Assembly: GCA_023384675.1 (NCBI GenBank)
Contig: JAHDVK010000004.1
Span: forward strand, 214,486-278,485
From: Bryobacteraceae bacterium
GTDB taxonomy: Bacteria > Acidobacteriota > Terriglobia > Bryobacterales > Bryobacteraceae
DNA length: 64,000 bases
Direction of reading: 5' to 3'
How positions within the stretch are numbered: position 1 is the stretch's first letter; every line of letters begins with the position of its first letter. A program made the position numbers and the translations under genes. A model generated the notes under the pieces. That model saw only the letters and a program-made list of their open reading frames with translations, ran no database searches and was not told the origin of the DNA. Below are positions 1 to 9,113 of this stretch, one piece after another.

Positions 1-625
1 GCAGGGCTTCAGGAATGGCCGCGCAGTTCACTTTCACCAAGCGTCTGGCGGCGCGAGGGGAATGGCGATGGATAGCGCGGGCTGCGAGTTCCTTGCCGGT
101 GCCGGATTCGCCGCGAAGCAGGACGGTGGAATCGCTGGGGGCCACCTGTCCAATTTGCTTGTAGACGCGCTGCATGGCGGGACCGGATCCGATGATTTCG
201 GGCTCCGGTTCGGGAGGCTCTTCTGCACGGTAGATTTCCAGTTCCCGGATGCGGCGGCGATTTCCGATGGCGCGTTCGAGCTGGATGAGGAGTTCGCTGA
301 AGTTGACGGGCTTGGCGATGTAATCGAAGGCGCCGAGAGTCATGGCTTCGATCGCGACGGTGCTGTTACCGTAGGCCGTCATGATCAGGACAGCGGGAGG
401 GTGGGGGGAGGCGCGAAGTTCGCGCAGAAGGGCGAGGCCGTCTTTGCCGGGCATGCGGATATCAAGCAGGGCAGCCTCGGGGGCGCACTGCGAGAAAAGG
501 CGCGATGCTTCGTGTCCGTCGGAGGCTTGAATGACGCGGTAGCCCTCGTCCTCGAGCAGCGCGGCGAGGGACAGGCGGGCCTGCTTTTCATCTTCGGCGA
601 CCAGTACCGTTGCCTTGTGGATCAA
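1..625 (-). CDS. NtrC-family sigma-54-dependent response regulator (3' end outside window)
   Basis: Only the first 208 residues are in the window. A receiver domain (about 5-118) has the acidic pair E11/D12, phosphoacceptor D55 in LLDIRMPG, the switch threonine in IMTAYG and K105 in AKPVNF. After a linker comes the start of a sigma-54-interacting AAA+ domain, with Walker A GESGTGKE at about 172-179. The expected C-terminal Fis-type HTH lies beyond the edge. I chose a TTG start because GGGAGGGA lies just upstream and the codon overlaps the TGA stop of the kinase (TTGA), implying translational coupling. It is the partner of the kinase at 622-2097 and should activate sigma-54 promoters; the target is unknown. 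Confidence 0.9.
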   Translation of the reverse strand, partial: MIHKATVLVAEDEKQARLSLAALLEDEGYRVIQASDGHEASRLFSQCAPEAALLDIRMPGKDGLALLRELRASPHPPAVLIMTAYGNSTVAIEAMTLGAFDYIAKPVNFSELLIQLERAIGNRRRIRELEIYRAEEPPEPEPEIIGSGPAMQRVYKQIGQVAPSDSTVLLRGESGTGKELAARAIHRHSPRAARRLVKVNCAAIPEAL

Positions 626-2097
626 ATTCCCTCCCGGTTTTTGGGGAGCGTCAGGCGGAATCTGGCTCCGCTGCCGGTTTCCTCAAGCTCCAAGTTTCCG
701 CCATGGTTGACGGCAATTTCGCGCGAGACGGAGAGGCCTAGCCCGGTGCCATCGGGCCGGTTGGTGAAGAAGGCGTCGAAGATGTGTGGGGCGATTTCCT
801 GGGGGACGCCGGGTCCGGTGTCCTCGACGAGTACCTGAACGGCTTGTTCGGTGTCGCAGGCGGCGATCCGGACGGTGCTTTCCGGCGGACTTGATTCGAT
901 TGCGTTGAGAAGCAGGTTGATCAGCACCTGCTGAATCTGCGTGGCGTCGATATCAGCGACGATGGGGCCGTGGTCGGAGTTTAGGAGCGAGAGAGTGACT
1001 CGGCGCGACTGACCTTGTTCCTGGACCATGCGCATGGCTCCTTCGATAACGGGGATCAGTTCCTGAGGAGCACGGTCTTCGAGAGACGGGCGGCCGAAGG
1101 CCAGAAGGCGTCTCAGGATGAGATCGAGACGGTCAATTTCGCGGATGGCGGCTTCGACTTCCTCGGGGCTGGCAACCCCCTTGCGGGCACGGCGAACGAG
1201 CAATTCGAGGGTAAGCCGCATGGAGTTGAGCGGATTGCGGATTTCGTGGGCGACGCCGGCGACTACTTTGCCTAGGGCGGCGAGGCGGTCCTGGCGGGAC
1301 AGTTCGGTTTCGAGGGCATCGCGACGATCGGCCATCTGGTTGATAGCTTTTGAAATCCGACCGAAGTCTCCGTGAATGTCGGGAAGGCGGAACTTGAAAT
1401 CATCTTCCAGGCGGAGCAGTCCGGCCTGGACGTCCGTCACTCCGCGGCGCAGAGAGAACCAGATGGAGACGATGCCGCCAACACCCAGGAGGGTAGAAAG
1501 CACGAGCGCGGCGAGCCACATGCGGCGGTGCCGCGATGCGGGGTCCGAAGCGAGAACTACCCGTTTCAGGCTCCAGGCGGCGGGACCTCCGGCGGGAAGG
1601 GACTCTGCGACAACGACCACGTAGTGTTCACCGTCGCGAAAATCAATGGCAGCTGTCTTCCGCTCCTGCCTGGCCGCCTGAATCGCGGCGTCGCGGATTC
1701 GACTGGCTTCGCTGTCGATGGGGCCGGTTCTGCCGGCCGGGGAAGTAGGGAAGGCGTAGCCTGAGATGTCGCCGCCGTCCGGCCAGTAGAATCCGCCCTC
1801 CACACCTTCGTAGGAACGGAGGACTGCTGAACATAGACCACGCAAGGACAGATCGCGGGCGGAATCGGGAAGCTCCTGCAGTGCGTCGCCGCCGTAGGCC
1901 GACCACTCCTGGAACTGCCGGGACAGCTCTCGGGTAGCCGCGGTGCACTGCTGCCGCGCTTCGTTCACGAGGGTCCGCTCCGAACTGGCAATGGCTTCGG
2001 AGATCAGCAGGACAGCGAGCGCGGCCACCGAGAGGGAAGCGGCGGCAGCCACGGCCACCTGCGAGCGGAAACTCTGGAATATGCGGTGGCGGTTCAT
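622..2097 (-). CDS. Membrane sensor histidine kinase, NtrB/ZraS-like
   Basis: The 491-residue protein has an N-terminal membrane segment (about 14-34), an extracytoplasmic sensor region and a second membrane segment (about 193-216). A HAMP-like linker follows, then HisKA with H284 in [10 protein letters not shown], and an ATPase domain with N398 (LLLNAIE), DTGPGV (426-431) and GTGLGL (about 450-455). The ATG at 2097 was chosen because longer forms would read far into the upstream gene and place residues before the obvious membrane anchor. It is followed without a gap by the sigma-54 response regulator. The sensor region is not a fold I recognise, so the signal is unknown; co-transcription with a receptor suggests an envelope or nutrient cue. 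Confidence 0.9.
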   Translation of the reverse strand: MNRHRIFQSFRSQVAVAAAASLSVAALAVLLISEAIASSERTLVNEARQQCTAATRELSRQFQEWSAYGGDALQELPDSARDLSLRGLCSAVLRSYEGVEGGFYWPDGGDISGYAFPTSPAGRTGPIDSEASRIRDAAIQAARQERKTAAIDFRDGEHYVVVVAESLPAGGPAAWSLKRVVLASDPASRHRRMWLAALVLSTLLGVGGIVSIWFSLRRGVTDVQAGLLRLEDDFKFRLPDIHGDFGRISKAINQMADRRDALETELSRQDRLAALGKVVAGVAHEIRNPLNSMRLTLELLVRRARKGVASPEEVEAAIREIDRLDLILRRLLAFGRPSLEDRAPQELIPVIEGAMRMVQEQGQSRRVTLSLLNSDHGPIVADIDATQIQQVLINLLLNAIESSPPESTVRIAACDTEQAVQVLVEDTGPGVPQEIAPHIFDAFFTNRPDGTGLGLSVSREIAVNHGGNLELEETGSGARFRLTLPKNREGI

Positions 2098-2119
2098 CCA
2101 GGTTGATCCGAGGGCAGCA

Positions 2120-2761
2120 TCAGGGAAGGCGGGGCGGATCGGCGATGCGCACCGCAGCCTGCGCGAGCCGTTCCAACCCACTAACCAAGTAACCAGCCGC
2201 ATCCGCCAATTGCCGGGCCTTGTAGTATTCCCGGGCATCGTACGCGCTGCGCGCCTGCTGGTACAGCATCCGGGAATGCCGCACATACAAGCCAGTATCC
2301 TCCTCTTTGGCAATTGAGGCGAAGTATTCAGATTGCTGGACTCGGAAGTAGGTTCGTTCGAGTTTTCGGGCGATGTCTTCGCGATCGTCACCGTTTTTAT
2401 CGCGTTCGAGCTTGCGGGATTCAAAGATGTTTTCGCTCGATTCCAGCAGGGCGTCGGCGGCGCGGACGAGGCGGTCGAAGCGGTATTCCTCTCCGAAGCT
2501 ATCGCGGGCGCGTTCGATGAGTTCGGTGGCGCGGGCGTGGAGAAACTTGTTGGTCTCCGAGGGCTCCGGAACCGTCAGGCGCTTGGCGAGTTTCTTTGAG
2601 ACGTCATTCAGGCGCCCGCGCTGTTTGCGGAGCGCCCTTTCCGCGGCAGACTCTTTGCGGCGCTGTTCGGCGACAGCCGTGGTGGAGAAGACTGTGGCGG
2701 CAAGGGCACCGATCACGATCGCGGATATCAATTTCAGGAACAATCGCTTGTATCTTCTCAC
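2120..2761 (-). CDS. Exported helical protein of unknown function
   Basis: This is a 213-residue protein with an N-terminal signal peptide (about 8-31, ending near AVAEQ). The mature part is charged, helix-rich and repeat-like (many Arg, Glu and Ala residues; LERTYFRVQQSEYFASIAKE), suggesting a periplasmic helical bundle. The GTG start lies three bases after the stop of the receptor gene, and the kinase starts 22 bases downstream, so it sits inside the receptor-kinase-regulator operon. A role as a periplasmic accessory to the sensor is possible but is only inference from position. I recognise no family. Confidence 0.75.
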   Translation of the reverse strand: MRRYKRLFLKLISAIVIGALAATVFSTTAVAEQRRKESAAERALRKQRGRLNDVSKKLAKRLTVPEPSETNKFLHARATELIERARDSFGEEYRFDRLVRAADALLESSENIFESRKLERDKNGDDREDIARKLERTYFRVQQSEYFASIAKEEDTGLYVRHSRMLYQQARSAYDAREYYKARQLADAAGYLVSGLERLAQAAVRIADPPRLP

Positions 2762-2764
2762 GTA

Positions 2765-5317
2765 CTAGAACCTCACTCTCAACAGAACCTGGAGGCGGCG
2801 CGCGGGTCTGGCGGAGGCAGCGCGTCCAAAAAACGGGGAGCTTTGGTTGCCCACGTAGCTGGAGTAGTTCACGCGGTTCAGGACGTTGAAGGCGTCGAGC
2901 GCGAGGGTGGCACGAACGCGGCTGTCGATTCCTCTGCGGCTGAGGTTGAAATCCCGGGACCAGCGGAGATCGACTACGGCGGAGCCGGGTCCCTGGAGAG
3001 TGTTGCGCGGGACTCCTGCGGGACGGTCGCGGGCGATGCCATCGCCGTTATCGTCGCGGCCGGTGGTCAGGCTGTAGGGACGTCCTGAATCGAGCCCTAA
3101 TTGTATGCCCAGACGGAACCAGCGGCCGGGCTTCAGGGTGCCCGCGATATCGAACTGGTGCGGGCGGTTGAAGGAGGCGCGGGCCCATTCGCCGGAGAGG
3201 TCGTAGCTGTCGGCGGGCAAGGAATCGATCCCCTCCGTATCATTGTAGGCCCGGCCGGCTGCGTATCGCACCATGCCATTGAAATAGCGGGTGAGATCGC
3301 CGCGGACGGAGACCTGAAGGGAGTGGGATTGGAGCGAGCCGGAGGTTTCGATCTGGCGGAGGAGACCGAAGGAGGGATTCGGACGCGTCCCGTTGAAGGG
3401 GGCGTTGAGGTCGCGCGAGCGCAAGATCTTCCGGCCGCTAACGCTGTAGTAGGTGGCGGAGAGGCTGGTCCCTTTCCCCAGGCGGCGCTCGATGCCGAGG
3501 CTGGAATGGATGGCATAGGGCGATTCGATGTCCGGCGCGAAGCGGACGATGCCGGGGGGAGGGGAATCGATGCCTGCGTAGCCGGCGAAGGGGTTCGGGT
3601 ATCCGGGCTCCGCAAGGATCAGTTGGCGGAAACGGCTGCCATCGAACAGCAGGGTATCCCGCGGGGCTCCGCTGCTCATGCGGTCATAGAAAATGCCCAC
3701 ACCGGCCCGCAGTACGGTGTTCCGTGCTTCGCCTGGGGACCATGCGGCGGAAAGGCGCGGGGCGATGTTCCGGCCGGCGAGATACTTCTGTTGATTGATG
3801 CGGAGTCCGAGTCCGAGGGTGAGGTTGGGACGGAGGCGGAAGTCGTCCTGGATGAAACCGGCCAGTTCGTACGTCCAGAAGTTGAGGCGGCCATCGCCCT
3901 GCTGTTGTTCGAAGGCGTAGGGGCGGCCGGCGGCGTGGTCTTCCAGTGAGGAAAAGTAGTAGGTGCCTTCGCGGTTTCTGCGGTCGTGGAAGCCGCGGCG
4001 GCTGAGGTCGCGGAGGCTTGCTCCGGCGCGGACGAAGTGCCGGCCGGCCGACCAGGTGAAAAGATCCTGGAGTTCCAGCGAGTGTTCGTTCTTGTATTCA
4101 TCTGCCTGGCCGCCGCCGCTAGTGAAGGCGTCCTGGACCACGAGGCGGCGAGAGCCGGAGAGCAGACTGCGCGTTTCCTTGGTCTCGGATTCGAGGCGGA
4201 CCTGGAGTTCGTGGATGACGGACGGCCCGAGGATGTACTGGTGCTTGAAGCGGACGCTGTGTTCGCCGGCGGTGCGGTCGCTGGCGGTTTCCGGTAGGTG
4301 GAAGCCGCCGACACCGCGGCCTTCGTCGGATTCCCGCTCCGACTCATATTGGATCGAGAAGAGGGTCTTCTCGCTGGGCCGGTGATTGATGCGGGCAGAG
4401 AATTCGGTTTCGCGGGAGGGTGTCGGGAATTGCTCCTGCAGGATGCCTCGGGGCGTGCGCGCGAAGACGTTGGCGTACTCGTCCTGTTCCTCGCGCTCAG
4501 CGCTAATCAGGAAGGACGTGCGGCGGCTTTTTCCGAGCGGGCCGGTGAAGTGGCCTTCGAAACCACGGCGCTGCTCCTCCGGACGGCGGGCGGCAAAGGC
4601 GTTGCGGGCATTCAGGCGCCAGTCGCGCAGTCGGAATGAGAAGGACCCGTGGTACTGGTCGGTTTCCTGCTTCGTGATGACCTCGATGCGGCCGCGGCCG
4701 GGGCTCGAGTATTCGGCCGAGTAGGGATTCTGGTTGATCTTCACTTCCTGGATAGCCGAAGGCGAGAGGCGCAGCTTATCGGATTCCAGGCCATCGATTA
4801 CCAGGGACGCGCCGCCGGTACCGGCGGCGCCGGGGTCCAGGAACCGGGAGAGGGCCCCGATGACGTCGTCGTCCATGACAGGCAGGTAGTCCAGCAGTTC
4901 CCGGCTGACGACCACTGCGTCGGAGTTCGAGGCGGGCTCGGCGCTTACGGTCTCGTAGGAATCAGTGACGCTAACCTCCTGCTGTAGGTTATGGATTTTC
5001 AGGGGAATGCGGAGGGGCGGATACGGGGTACGCGTGATCTCTAAGGCAACGGTAGCTTCCTGGAAACCTGCGGCGACAACCTGCACTTCGTAGGCGCCGG
5101 GGCGGATGGCGTTGAAGCGGAAGGCGCCGCCGGGTCCGGTGAGCGTTTGAGCTACGAGTGTTCCTCCGGGTAGAAACAGTGAAATGGAGGCTTCGGGGAC
5201 GGCGCCGCCGGCGGGGTCGTGAACTTCGCCCGATAGCGTATAACGAGCGAGCGCAGGGTCAGCGGCAAGCGCAATGCCCGCGATTGCGAGGAATAGGAGG
5301 CAACGCAGAACAATCAT
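2765..5317 (-). CDS. Oar-like TonB-dependent receptor with carboxypeptidase-regulatory-like domain
   Basis: The 850-residue outer-membrane protein starts at ATG 5317, which gives a clean signal peptide (MIVLRCLLFLAIAG...ALA); a longer TTG-start form would bury it. After cleavage comes a carboxypeptidase-regulatory-like beta-sandwich (about 20-105; SGEVHDPAGGAVPEA). Then a plug domain (about 115-215, with VIDGLESDKL and IQEVKINQNPYSAEY), then a long beta-barrel ending in an aromatic residue (RVRF). It resembles the receptor at 29673-32210 throughout, including the C-terminal NVLNRVNY and SPFFG motifs. It leads an operon with an exported protein and a sigma-54-class two-component system. The substrate is unknown; such Acidobacteriota receptors are usually linked to glycan or oligomer uptake. 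Confidence 0.88.
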   Translation of the reverse strand: MIVLRCLLFLAIAGIALAADPALARYTLSGEVHDPAGGAVPEASISLFLPGGTLVAQTLTGPGGAFRFNAIRPGAYEVQVVAAGFQEATVALEITRTPYPPLRIPLKIHNLQQEVSVTDSYETVSAEPASNSDAVVVSRELLDYLPVMDDDVIGALSRFLDPGAAGTGGASLVIDGLESDKLRLSPSAIQEVKINQNPYSAEYSSPGRGRIEVITKQETDQYHGSFSFRLRDWRLNARNAFAARRPEEQRRGFEGHFTGPLGKSRRTSFLISAEREEQDEYANVFARTPRGILQEQFPTPSRETEFSARINHRPSEKTLFSIQYESERESDEGRGVGGFHLPETASDRTAGEHSVRFKHQYILGPSVIHELQVRLESETKETRSLLSGSRRLVVQDAFTSGGGQADEYKNEHSLELQDLFTWSAGRHFVRAGASLRDLSRRGFHDRRNREGTYYFSSLEDHAAGRPYAFEQQQGDGRLNFWTYELAGFIQDDFRLRPNLTLGLGLRINQQKYLAGRNIAPRLSAAWSPGEARNTVLRAGVGIFYDRMSSGAPRDTLLFDGSRFRQLILAEPGYPNPFAGYAGIDSPPPGIVRFAPDIESPYAIHSSLGIERRLGKGTSLSATYYSVSGRKILRSRDLNAPFNGTRPNPSFGLLRQIETSGSLQSHSLQVSVRGDLTRYFNGMVRYAAGRAYNDTEGIDSLPADSYDLSGEWARASFNRPHQFDIAGTLKPGRWFRLGIQLGLDSGRPYSLTTGRDDNGDGIARDRPAGVPRNTLQGPGSAVVDLRWSRDFNLSRRGIDSRVRATLALDAFNVLNRVNYSSYVGNQSSPFFGRAASARPARRLQVLLRVRF

Positions 5318-5777
5318 GTCTCTGGTGCTGCAGTTGGAGTTCCACGCGGAAGGTAATGAAGAGAAATGAGTTAGGGAAACCCTGGACAAGGCAGCGTGAT
5401 TTTTCCGAACGGCGGGATGTTCGGATTGCGAACGAGCAAGCGTGCCGACGCTGACCTTTGCGGCTACCTGGCTGGCTGGAAAGGCGGGACATGCCGGATC
5501 CGGACGCCGAGGTTGTGGGTGGCGGGGAGGTCAAGGGCGAGGAAGCCACGAGCGTCGATGCGGAGTTCGGACATTTGAGTTCGCCAATCTCAATTGGCCT
5601 CATCTGATGGTTTGAAATGGCCCCACCTGGACAGGCCGGGTCGTGGCAAGTGCCACGATGCCGGGATGGACAGACTCTCCGGATGGGCTGTTTACGCCCT
5701 GGTCGTGAGTCTGCAAACCCGGCGAGCTAATCCAGGAGGAAGTCCCTGAAGCGGCTTTCCCACAGACACTCGCAGCG

Positions 5778-5807
5778 ATCAACAGGTTTCTTGTTTTTCC
5801 TGTTGAT
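5778..5807. promoter_or_regulatory. 9-bp inverted repeat upstream of padR
   Basis: ATCAACAGG (5778-5786) and CCTGTTGAT (5799-5807) form a perfect 9-bp inverted repeat with a 12-base T-rich loop. Its right arm overlaps the predicted -35 element of padR, so it could be an operator. A terminator role is less likely because no T run follows on either strand. Confidence 0.5.
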
Positions 5808-5844
5808 TACCTACACAGAACGCGATATGCTGGCCCTGTAGGTT
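5803..5844 (+). promoter_or_regulatory. padR promoter with overlapping ACCTACA/TGTAGGT operator
   Basis: TTGATT (5803-5808) and TATGCT (5826-5831) are spaced 17 bases apart, a good sigma-70-type promoter. The inverted repeat ACCTACA (5809-5815) and TGTAGGT (5837-5843) brackets the spacer, the -10 and the probable start point. This layout fits repression by the PadR protein encoded immediately downstream. PadR family members commonly autoregulate through such dyads, but binding here is inferred. Confidence 0.65.
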
Positions 5845-5849
5845 GCCAA

Positions 5850-6221
5850 ATGAAGAGACACGGGCCGGATAAAGCCGACGTCCTGCAGGGGACGCTCATT
5901 CTGCTGGTGTTGCGGACTCTGGATGCGCTTGGTACACTGCACGGCTACGGCATTGCCCGCCGTATCGAACAGATCAGCCAGGACGTCCTCCATCTAAACC
6001 AGGGCACGCTCTATCCCGCGCTCCTGCGAATGGAGCAGGAAGGCTGGATCAGCTCAAAGTGGGGCGCATCCGATAACAATCGGAAAGCCCGCTTCTATTC
6101 AATTACCGCCGCCGGACGGAGGCGACTCATTCGGGAAACCGGTGAGTGGAAGCTTATGGCGTCCACCATCGAACGTTTTCTCGCATTCGATCCCGCCTCC
6201 CTGGCGGAGGAGCGCGAATGA
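5850..6221 (+). CDS. PadR-family transcriptional repressor
   Basis: This is a 123-residue winged-helix protein of the short PadR type. It begins with the family pattern of a Gln-Gly-Thr-Leu helix (LQGTLILLVLRTL), then HGYGIARRIEQIS, then the recognition helix and wing (LNQGTLYPALLRMEQEGWI...KARFYSITAAGRRRL). The stop overlaps the start of the ADOP permease by four bases (ATGA), so the two are translationally coupled. The pair padR plus ADOP permease is a very common arrangement in Acidobacteriota. It probably represses its own operon through the dyad at 5809-5843. The ligand is unknown. Confidence 0.93.
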   Translation: MKRHGPDKADVLQGTLILLVLRTLDALGTLHGYGIARRIEQISQDVLHLNQGTLYPALLRMEQEGWISSKWGASDNNRKARFYSITAAGRRRLIRETGEWKLMASTIERFLAFDPASLAEERE

Positions 6222-8866
6222 GTTGGCATCGAGTCTTCGTGGCGCGTCTTCGCGGTCTCATCGGTCGTCGCAAACGTGAGCGAGGGTTGGACCAGGAGAT
6301 TCAGTTCCATCTCGATCAGCTGACCGAAGCGAACCTTCGGTCGGGCATGAGTCCCGAAGCGGCGAGCTTCGCCGCGAGGCGAAGCTTTGGCGCCGTGGAG
6401 CCGATGAAGGAGCAATACCGTACTCGCCTGACGTTCGCCGTGCTCTCTACGCTGGCGCAGGATCTGCGCTATGCCCTGCGCACTCTCCGCAAGAGCGCCG
6501 GCTTCACCACGGCCGCCGTCACCACGCTCGCCGTGGCAATTGGTGCGAATACAGCCATGCTCAGCGTCGTCAACGCGGTCCTATTGCGCCCGCTACCTTA
6601 CCACGACACGGAGAGACTGGTGATGTTGTGGACCGAAAGCCCGAGTGAAAACCTGCGCGAAGGCAGAACGGGCTACTGGAATATTGAGGCCTGGCGTCAG
6701 AGCCAAAGCTTCGTAGGGATGGCCGTGTTCGATGGCGTCTCCGTGACTCTGACCGATGCAGGCCGCGCCGAGAGGATCACCTCCGCTCGAATCTCTTCCA
6801 GCTTTCTCTCCTTGCTGGGCGTCGTACCAGCCGCCGGGCGAATGTTCACCGATGAAGAAGCCGCGCAGCGGCGGCGAGTGGCCCTCGTCAGCCACGCCTT
6901 CTGGCAGGCGCATTTTGCGGGCTCACCAGGCGCCATCGGCGCCCAGATCGAGTTGGACGGTGTTCGCACACAGGTCATCGGCATCCTGCCCGCGGGCTTC
7001 CACTTCCCGAAACTCGATGCCCAGATTTGGGAACCACACACCCTGTTCCCGGATTGGGACGACCGACGTGCCGTGCGAGGCGTGGATACCTGGTCCGTCG
7101 TCGGTAGGCTCCGGCCCGGTATCTCCATCCAGCAGGCCCAAGCGGAAATGACTGCCCTTGCGCGAGGCCTGGATGAACACCTGCCCCCAGCCGAACGCAA
7201 TCGCGGCGTCACAGTCATGCCCCTCAGCCTCCATGTGGTGGGCCCGAGGGCGCGCTTCGCGTTGTGGATGCTCGCCGCAGCGGTTTTCTGTGTACTGCTG
7301 ATCGCCGCCACGAACGTGGCCAGCCTCGCGCTGGCCCGTGGCATCAGTCGCACGCGCGAATTTGCCATCCGCGCGGCCCTGGGTGCGTCGTCGTTCCGCA
7401 TTATCCGCCAGTTAACCGTCGAAAGCACCCTTCTCGCGGTCATGGCGGGAGCCGCAGGCTCGCTGCTGGCCTGGATGGCAATCCGCCTGCTGGGTTCGCT
7501 CGACGCGGACATCCTGGGCCTGCCATCTCCCATTGGTGCAATTGCCATGAATGGGACCGTGCTTGGCGTGGCCCTTGCGCTTTCACTGTTTATCGGATGG
7601 CTGGTCGGCCTTACGCCTGCTGCAATTCTCCGCCGCCGAAACCTCGACCTGAACTCCGACAGCGGCCGAAGCATCGCGGGCAGCGCTGCCACTCAACGGC
7701 TCCGCCGGGCTCTTGTTGTGGGTGAGTTCGCCCTCGCTATCGTTCTGCTCTTCTCCGCGGGACTCTTTCTCAGAAGCTGGCACCACGCCGAAGGCGTCGA
7801 ATCCGGATTTCAGCCCGAACGCGTCGTCACAATTGAACTCCACACCCCGCTACAACTGCCGCCTCCACAGCGCATCAACTTCTATAATCACGTCCTCCAG
7901 GAGGTCGCGTCCTTGCCCGGTGTGGAGAAAGCCGGCTTCACCAGCGACCTCTTCATTAGCAGCACTCGCGAATACGTGTTGACAACCGAGACCGGCGCTC
8001 GCAGCCTGCCAGATCGGGTCGAACTCCGCAGGGATGAGGTCAGCCCGGATTTCTTTAGTACTGTCGGCACCCCTTTGCTCGCGGGCCGCTTCTTCTCGCA
8101 CACGGATGGGCCGGATGCGCCACCGGTCGTTATCATCAACCAGTCGCTCGCGCGCCACCTCTGGCCCTCGAGTGAGGCGGTCGGCAGGCGTTTCAAATTC
8201 GGTCCGGCGGACTCTGGCGGGCCTTGGTTCAACGTCATCGGAGTTGTCGCCGACATGCGGCGGCAAGGAGCGGAGCGCAAACCTATCCCGCAGATCTTCG
8301 AATCGCTGGCGCAGAATCCCTCGGGCGGCGGCAGCCTGGTGGTCCGCACCGCACTCGATGATCCGCTCAGGATCGCGCCGGCCATTCAGTCAGCCGTACT
8401 GCGCATCGATCCCCTCGCGCCTGTCGCCGCCGCGGAAACACTCGAGACCCAGCTCGCCTCCTTCCTTCTGCCTCGCCGATTTCAGACGTTACTCATGGCC
8501 ACGTTCTCGGCCATCGCCCTTCTGCTCGCAGCCGTGGGGATCTATGGACTTATCCAGTACTCGGTCGTCACCCGGACAAAGGAAATCGGTGTCCGCATGG
8601 CAGTGGGCGCGCAGCGTGCCAGCATCTTCCGCATGATCCTCGGAGAAGGGCTGAAACTGTCCCTCGCCGGGCTCACCCTTGGACTCGTCGCCGCCATCCC
8701 AATAGGCCGCGCCTCATCCAGCCTCCTGTTCGGCATCTCAGCCTCAGACCCGCAATCATTGTTGGTAGGCGTATTCCTCCTGCTTGGAGTTTCCGTCCTG
8801 GCCTGCTACTTGCCAGCCCGCCGTGCGATGAACATCGAACCAGTGGCCGCCTTGCGCAACCAATGA
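6218..8866 (+). CDS. ADOP-type ABC transporter permease (MacB/FtsX-like)
   Basis: The 882-residue membrane protein belongs to the acidobacterial duplicated orphan permease group. It opens with the group's cytoplasmic helical region (about 17-60, GLDQEIQFHLDQLTEANLRSG). A first transmembrane helix near 92-115 is followed by a MacB-like periplasmic domain, an FtsX block near 345-470, a second periplasmic domain and a second FtsX block at the C terminus. It ends with the hallmark PARRAMNIEPVAALRNQ. No ATPase is encoded nearby, as is usual for orphan permeases. The ATG at 6218 was chosen because it overlaps the padR stop and begins at the normal family N terminus. Substrate unknown; export or lipoprotein/antibiotic-type stress roles are typical guesses. 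Confidence 0.93.
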   Translation: MSWHRVFVARLRGLIGRRKRERGLDQEIQFHLDQLTEANLRSGMSPEAASFAARRSFGAVEPMKEQYRTRLTFAVLSTLAQDLRYALRTLRKSAGFTTAAVTTLAVAIGANTAMLSVVNAVLLRPLPYHDTERLVMLWTESPSENLREGRTGYWNIEAWRQSQSFVGMAVFDGVSVTLTDAGRAERITSARISSSFLSLLGVVPAAGRMFTDEEAAQRRRVALVSHAFWQAHFAGSPGAIGAQIELDGVRTQVIGILPAGFHFPKLDAQIWEPHTLFPDWDDRRAVRGVDTWSVVGRLRPGISIQQAQAEMTALARGLDEHLPPAERNRGVTVMPLSLHVVGPRARFALWMLAAAVFCVLLIAATNVASLALARGISRTREFAIRAALGASSFRIIRQLTVESTLLAVMAGAAGSLLAWMAIRLLGSLDADILGLPSPIGAIAMNGTVLGVALALSLFIGWLVGLTPAAILRRRNLDLNSDSGRSIAGSAATQRLRRALVVGEFALAIVLLFSAGLFLRSWHHAEGVESGFQPERVVTIELHTPLQLPPPQRINFYNHVLQEVASLPGVEKAGFTSDLFISSTREYVLTTETGARSLPDRVELRRDEVSPDFFSTVGTPLLAGRFFSHTDGPDAPPVVIINQSLARHLWPSSEAVGRRFKFGPADSGGPWFNVIGVVADMRRQGAERKPIPQIFESLAQNPSGGGSLVVRTALDDPLRIAPAIQSAVLRIDPLAPVAAAETLETQLASFLLPRRFQTLLMATFSAIALLLAAVGIYGLIQYSVVTRTKEIGVRMAVGAQRASIFRMILGEGLKLSLAGLTLGLVAAIPIGRASSSLLFGISASDPQSLLVGVFLLLGVSVLACYLPARRAMNIEPVAALRNQ

Positions 8867-9002
8867 ATACGAATCCCTTCAAATGGGTTGCGAAAGTGGG
8901 GGAATGCGTTCTGGATGCAGTCGAGCGCCCTGCCGTACTGGTCTGCAGGATGAAGCCTGCGCGTCAGGTTGAGTCGAGTGGCCGGGTGTCAGCAGGGCGG
9001 AA

Positions 9003-9024
9003 CGTTCCCTGGCGGTTGAGAACG
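9003..9024 (+). promoter_or_regulatory. CGTTCC-N10-AGAACG site upstream of the first Gfo/Idh/MocA gene
   Basis: CGTTCC (9003-9008) and AGAACG (9019-9024) are separated by exactly 10 bases, about 90 bases before the ATG at 9114. One arm base differs from the perfect repeat seen at 22291 and 24099. The surrounding sequence could be an old insertion-sequence remnant, so this is a weaker member of the proposed operator family. Confidence 0.45.
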
Positions 9025-9113
9025 AACCCCCACTTACTGTCCCGAAAGCGGATGCCCCCATAATTAGGTCTGTTCTGCACAGATGATGACGAGATCAGAC
9101 GGAGGGATGGAAG

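Larger units (their letters stand above)
5318..5849. other. Intergenic region between divergent receptor and padR operons
   Basis: No convincing gene is seen. The right end (5778-5844) carries the padR promoter and inverted repeats listed separately. Around 5570-5640 the composition changes (GTTCGCCAATCTCAATTGG, then GAAATGGCCCCACC), which could be the decayed edge of an insertion sequence, but no transposase fragment or paired terminal repeat can be shown. The receptor operon promoter should lie just above 5317; no strong -10/-35 was identified. Confidence 0.4.

Noticed and set aside
62..838. Long plus-strand open frame over the kinase/regulator genes
   Set aside because: It is antisense to clear NtrB/NtrC domains and has no recognisable protein features; high-GC DNA gives such frames by chance.
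5560..5660. IS21-like insertion-sequence remnant
   Set aside because: Only a vague resemblance in composition; no transposase fragment, terminal inverted repeats or target duplication can be shown.
8930..9062. Insertion-sequence end before the Gfo/Idh/MocA gene
   Set aside because: Some phrases look IS-like on the minus strand, but no paired end or coding remnant supports it.
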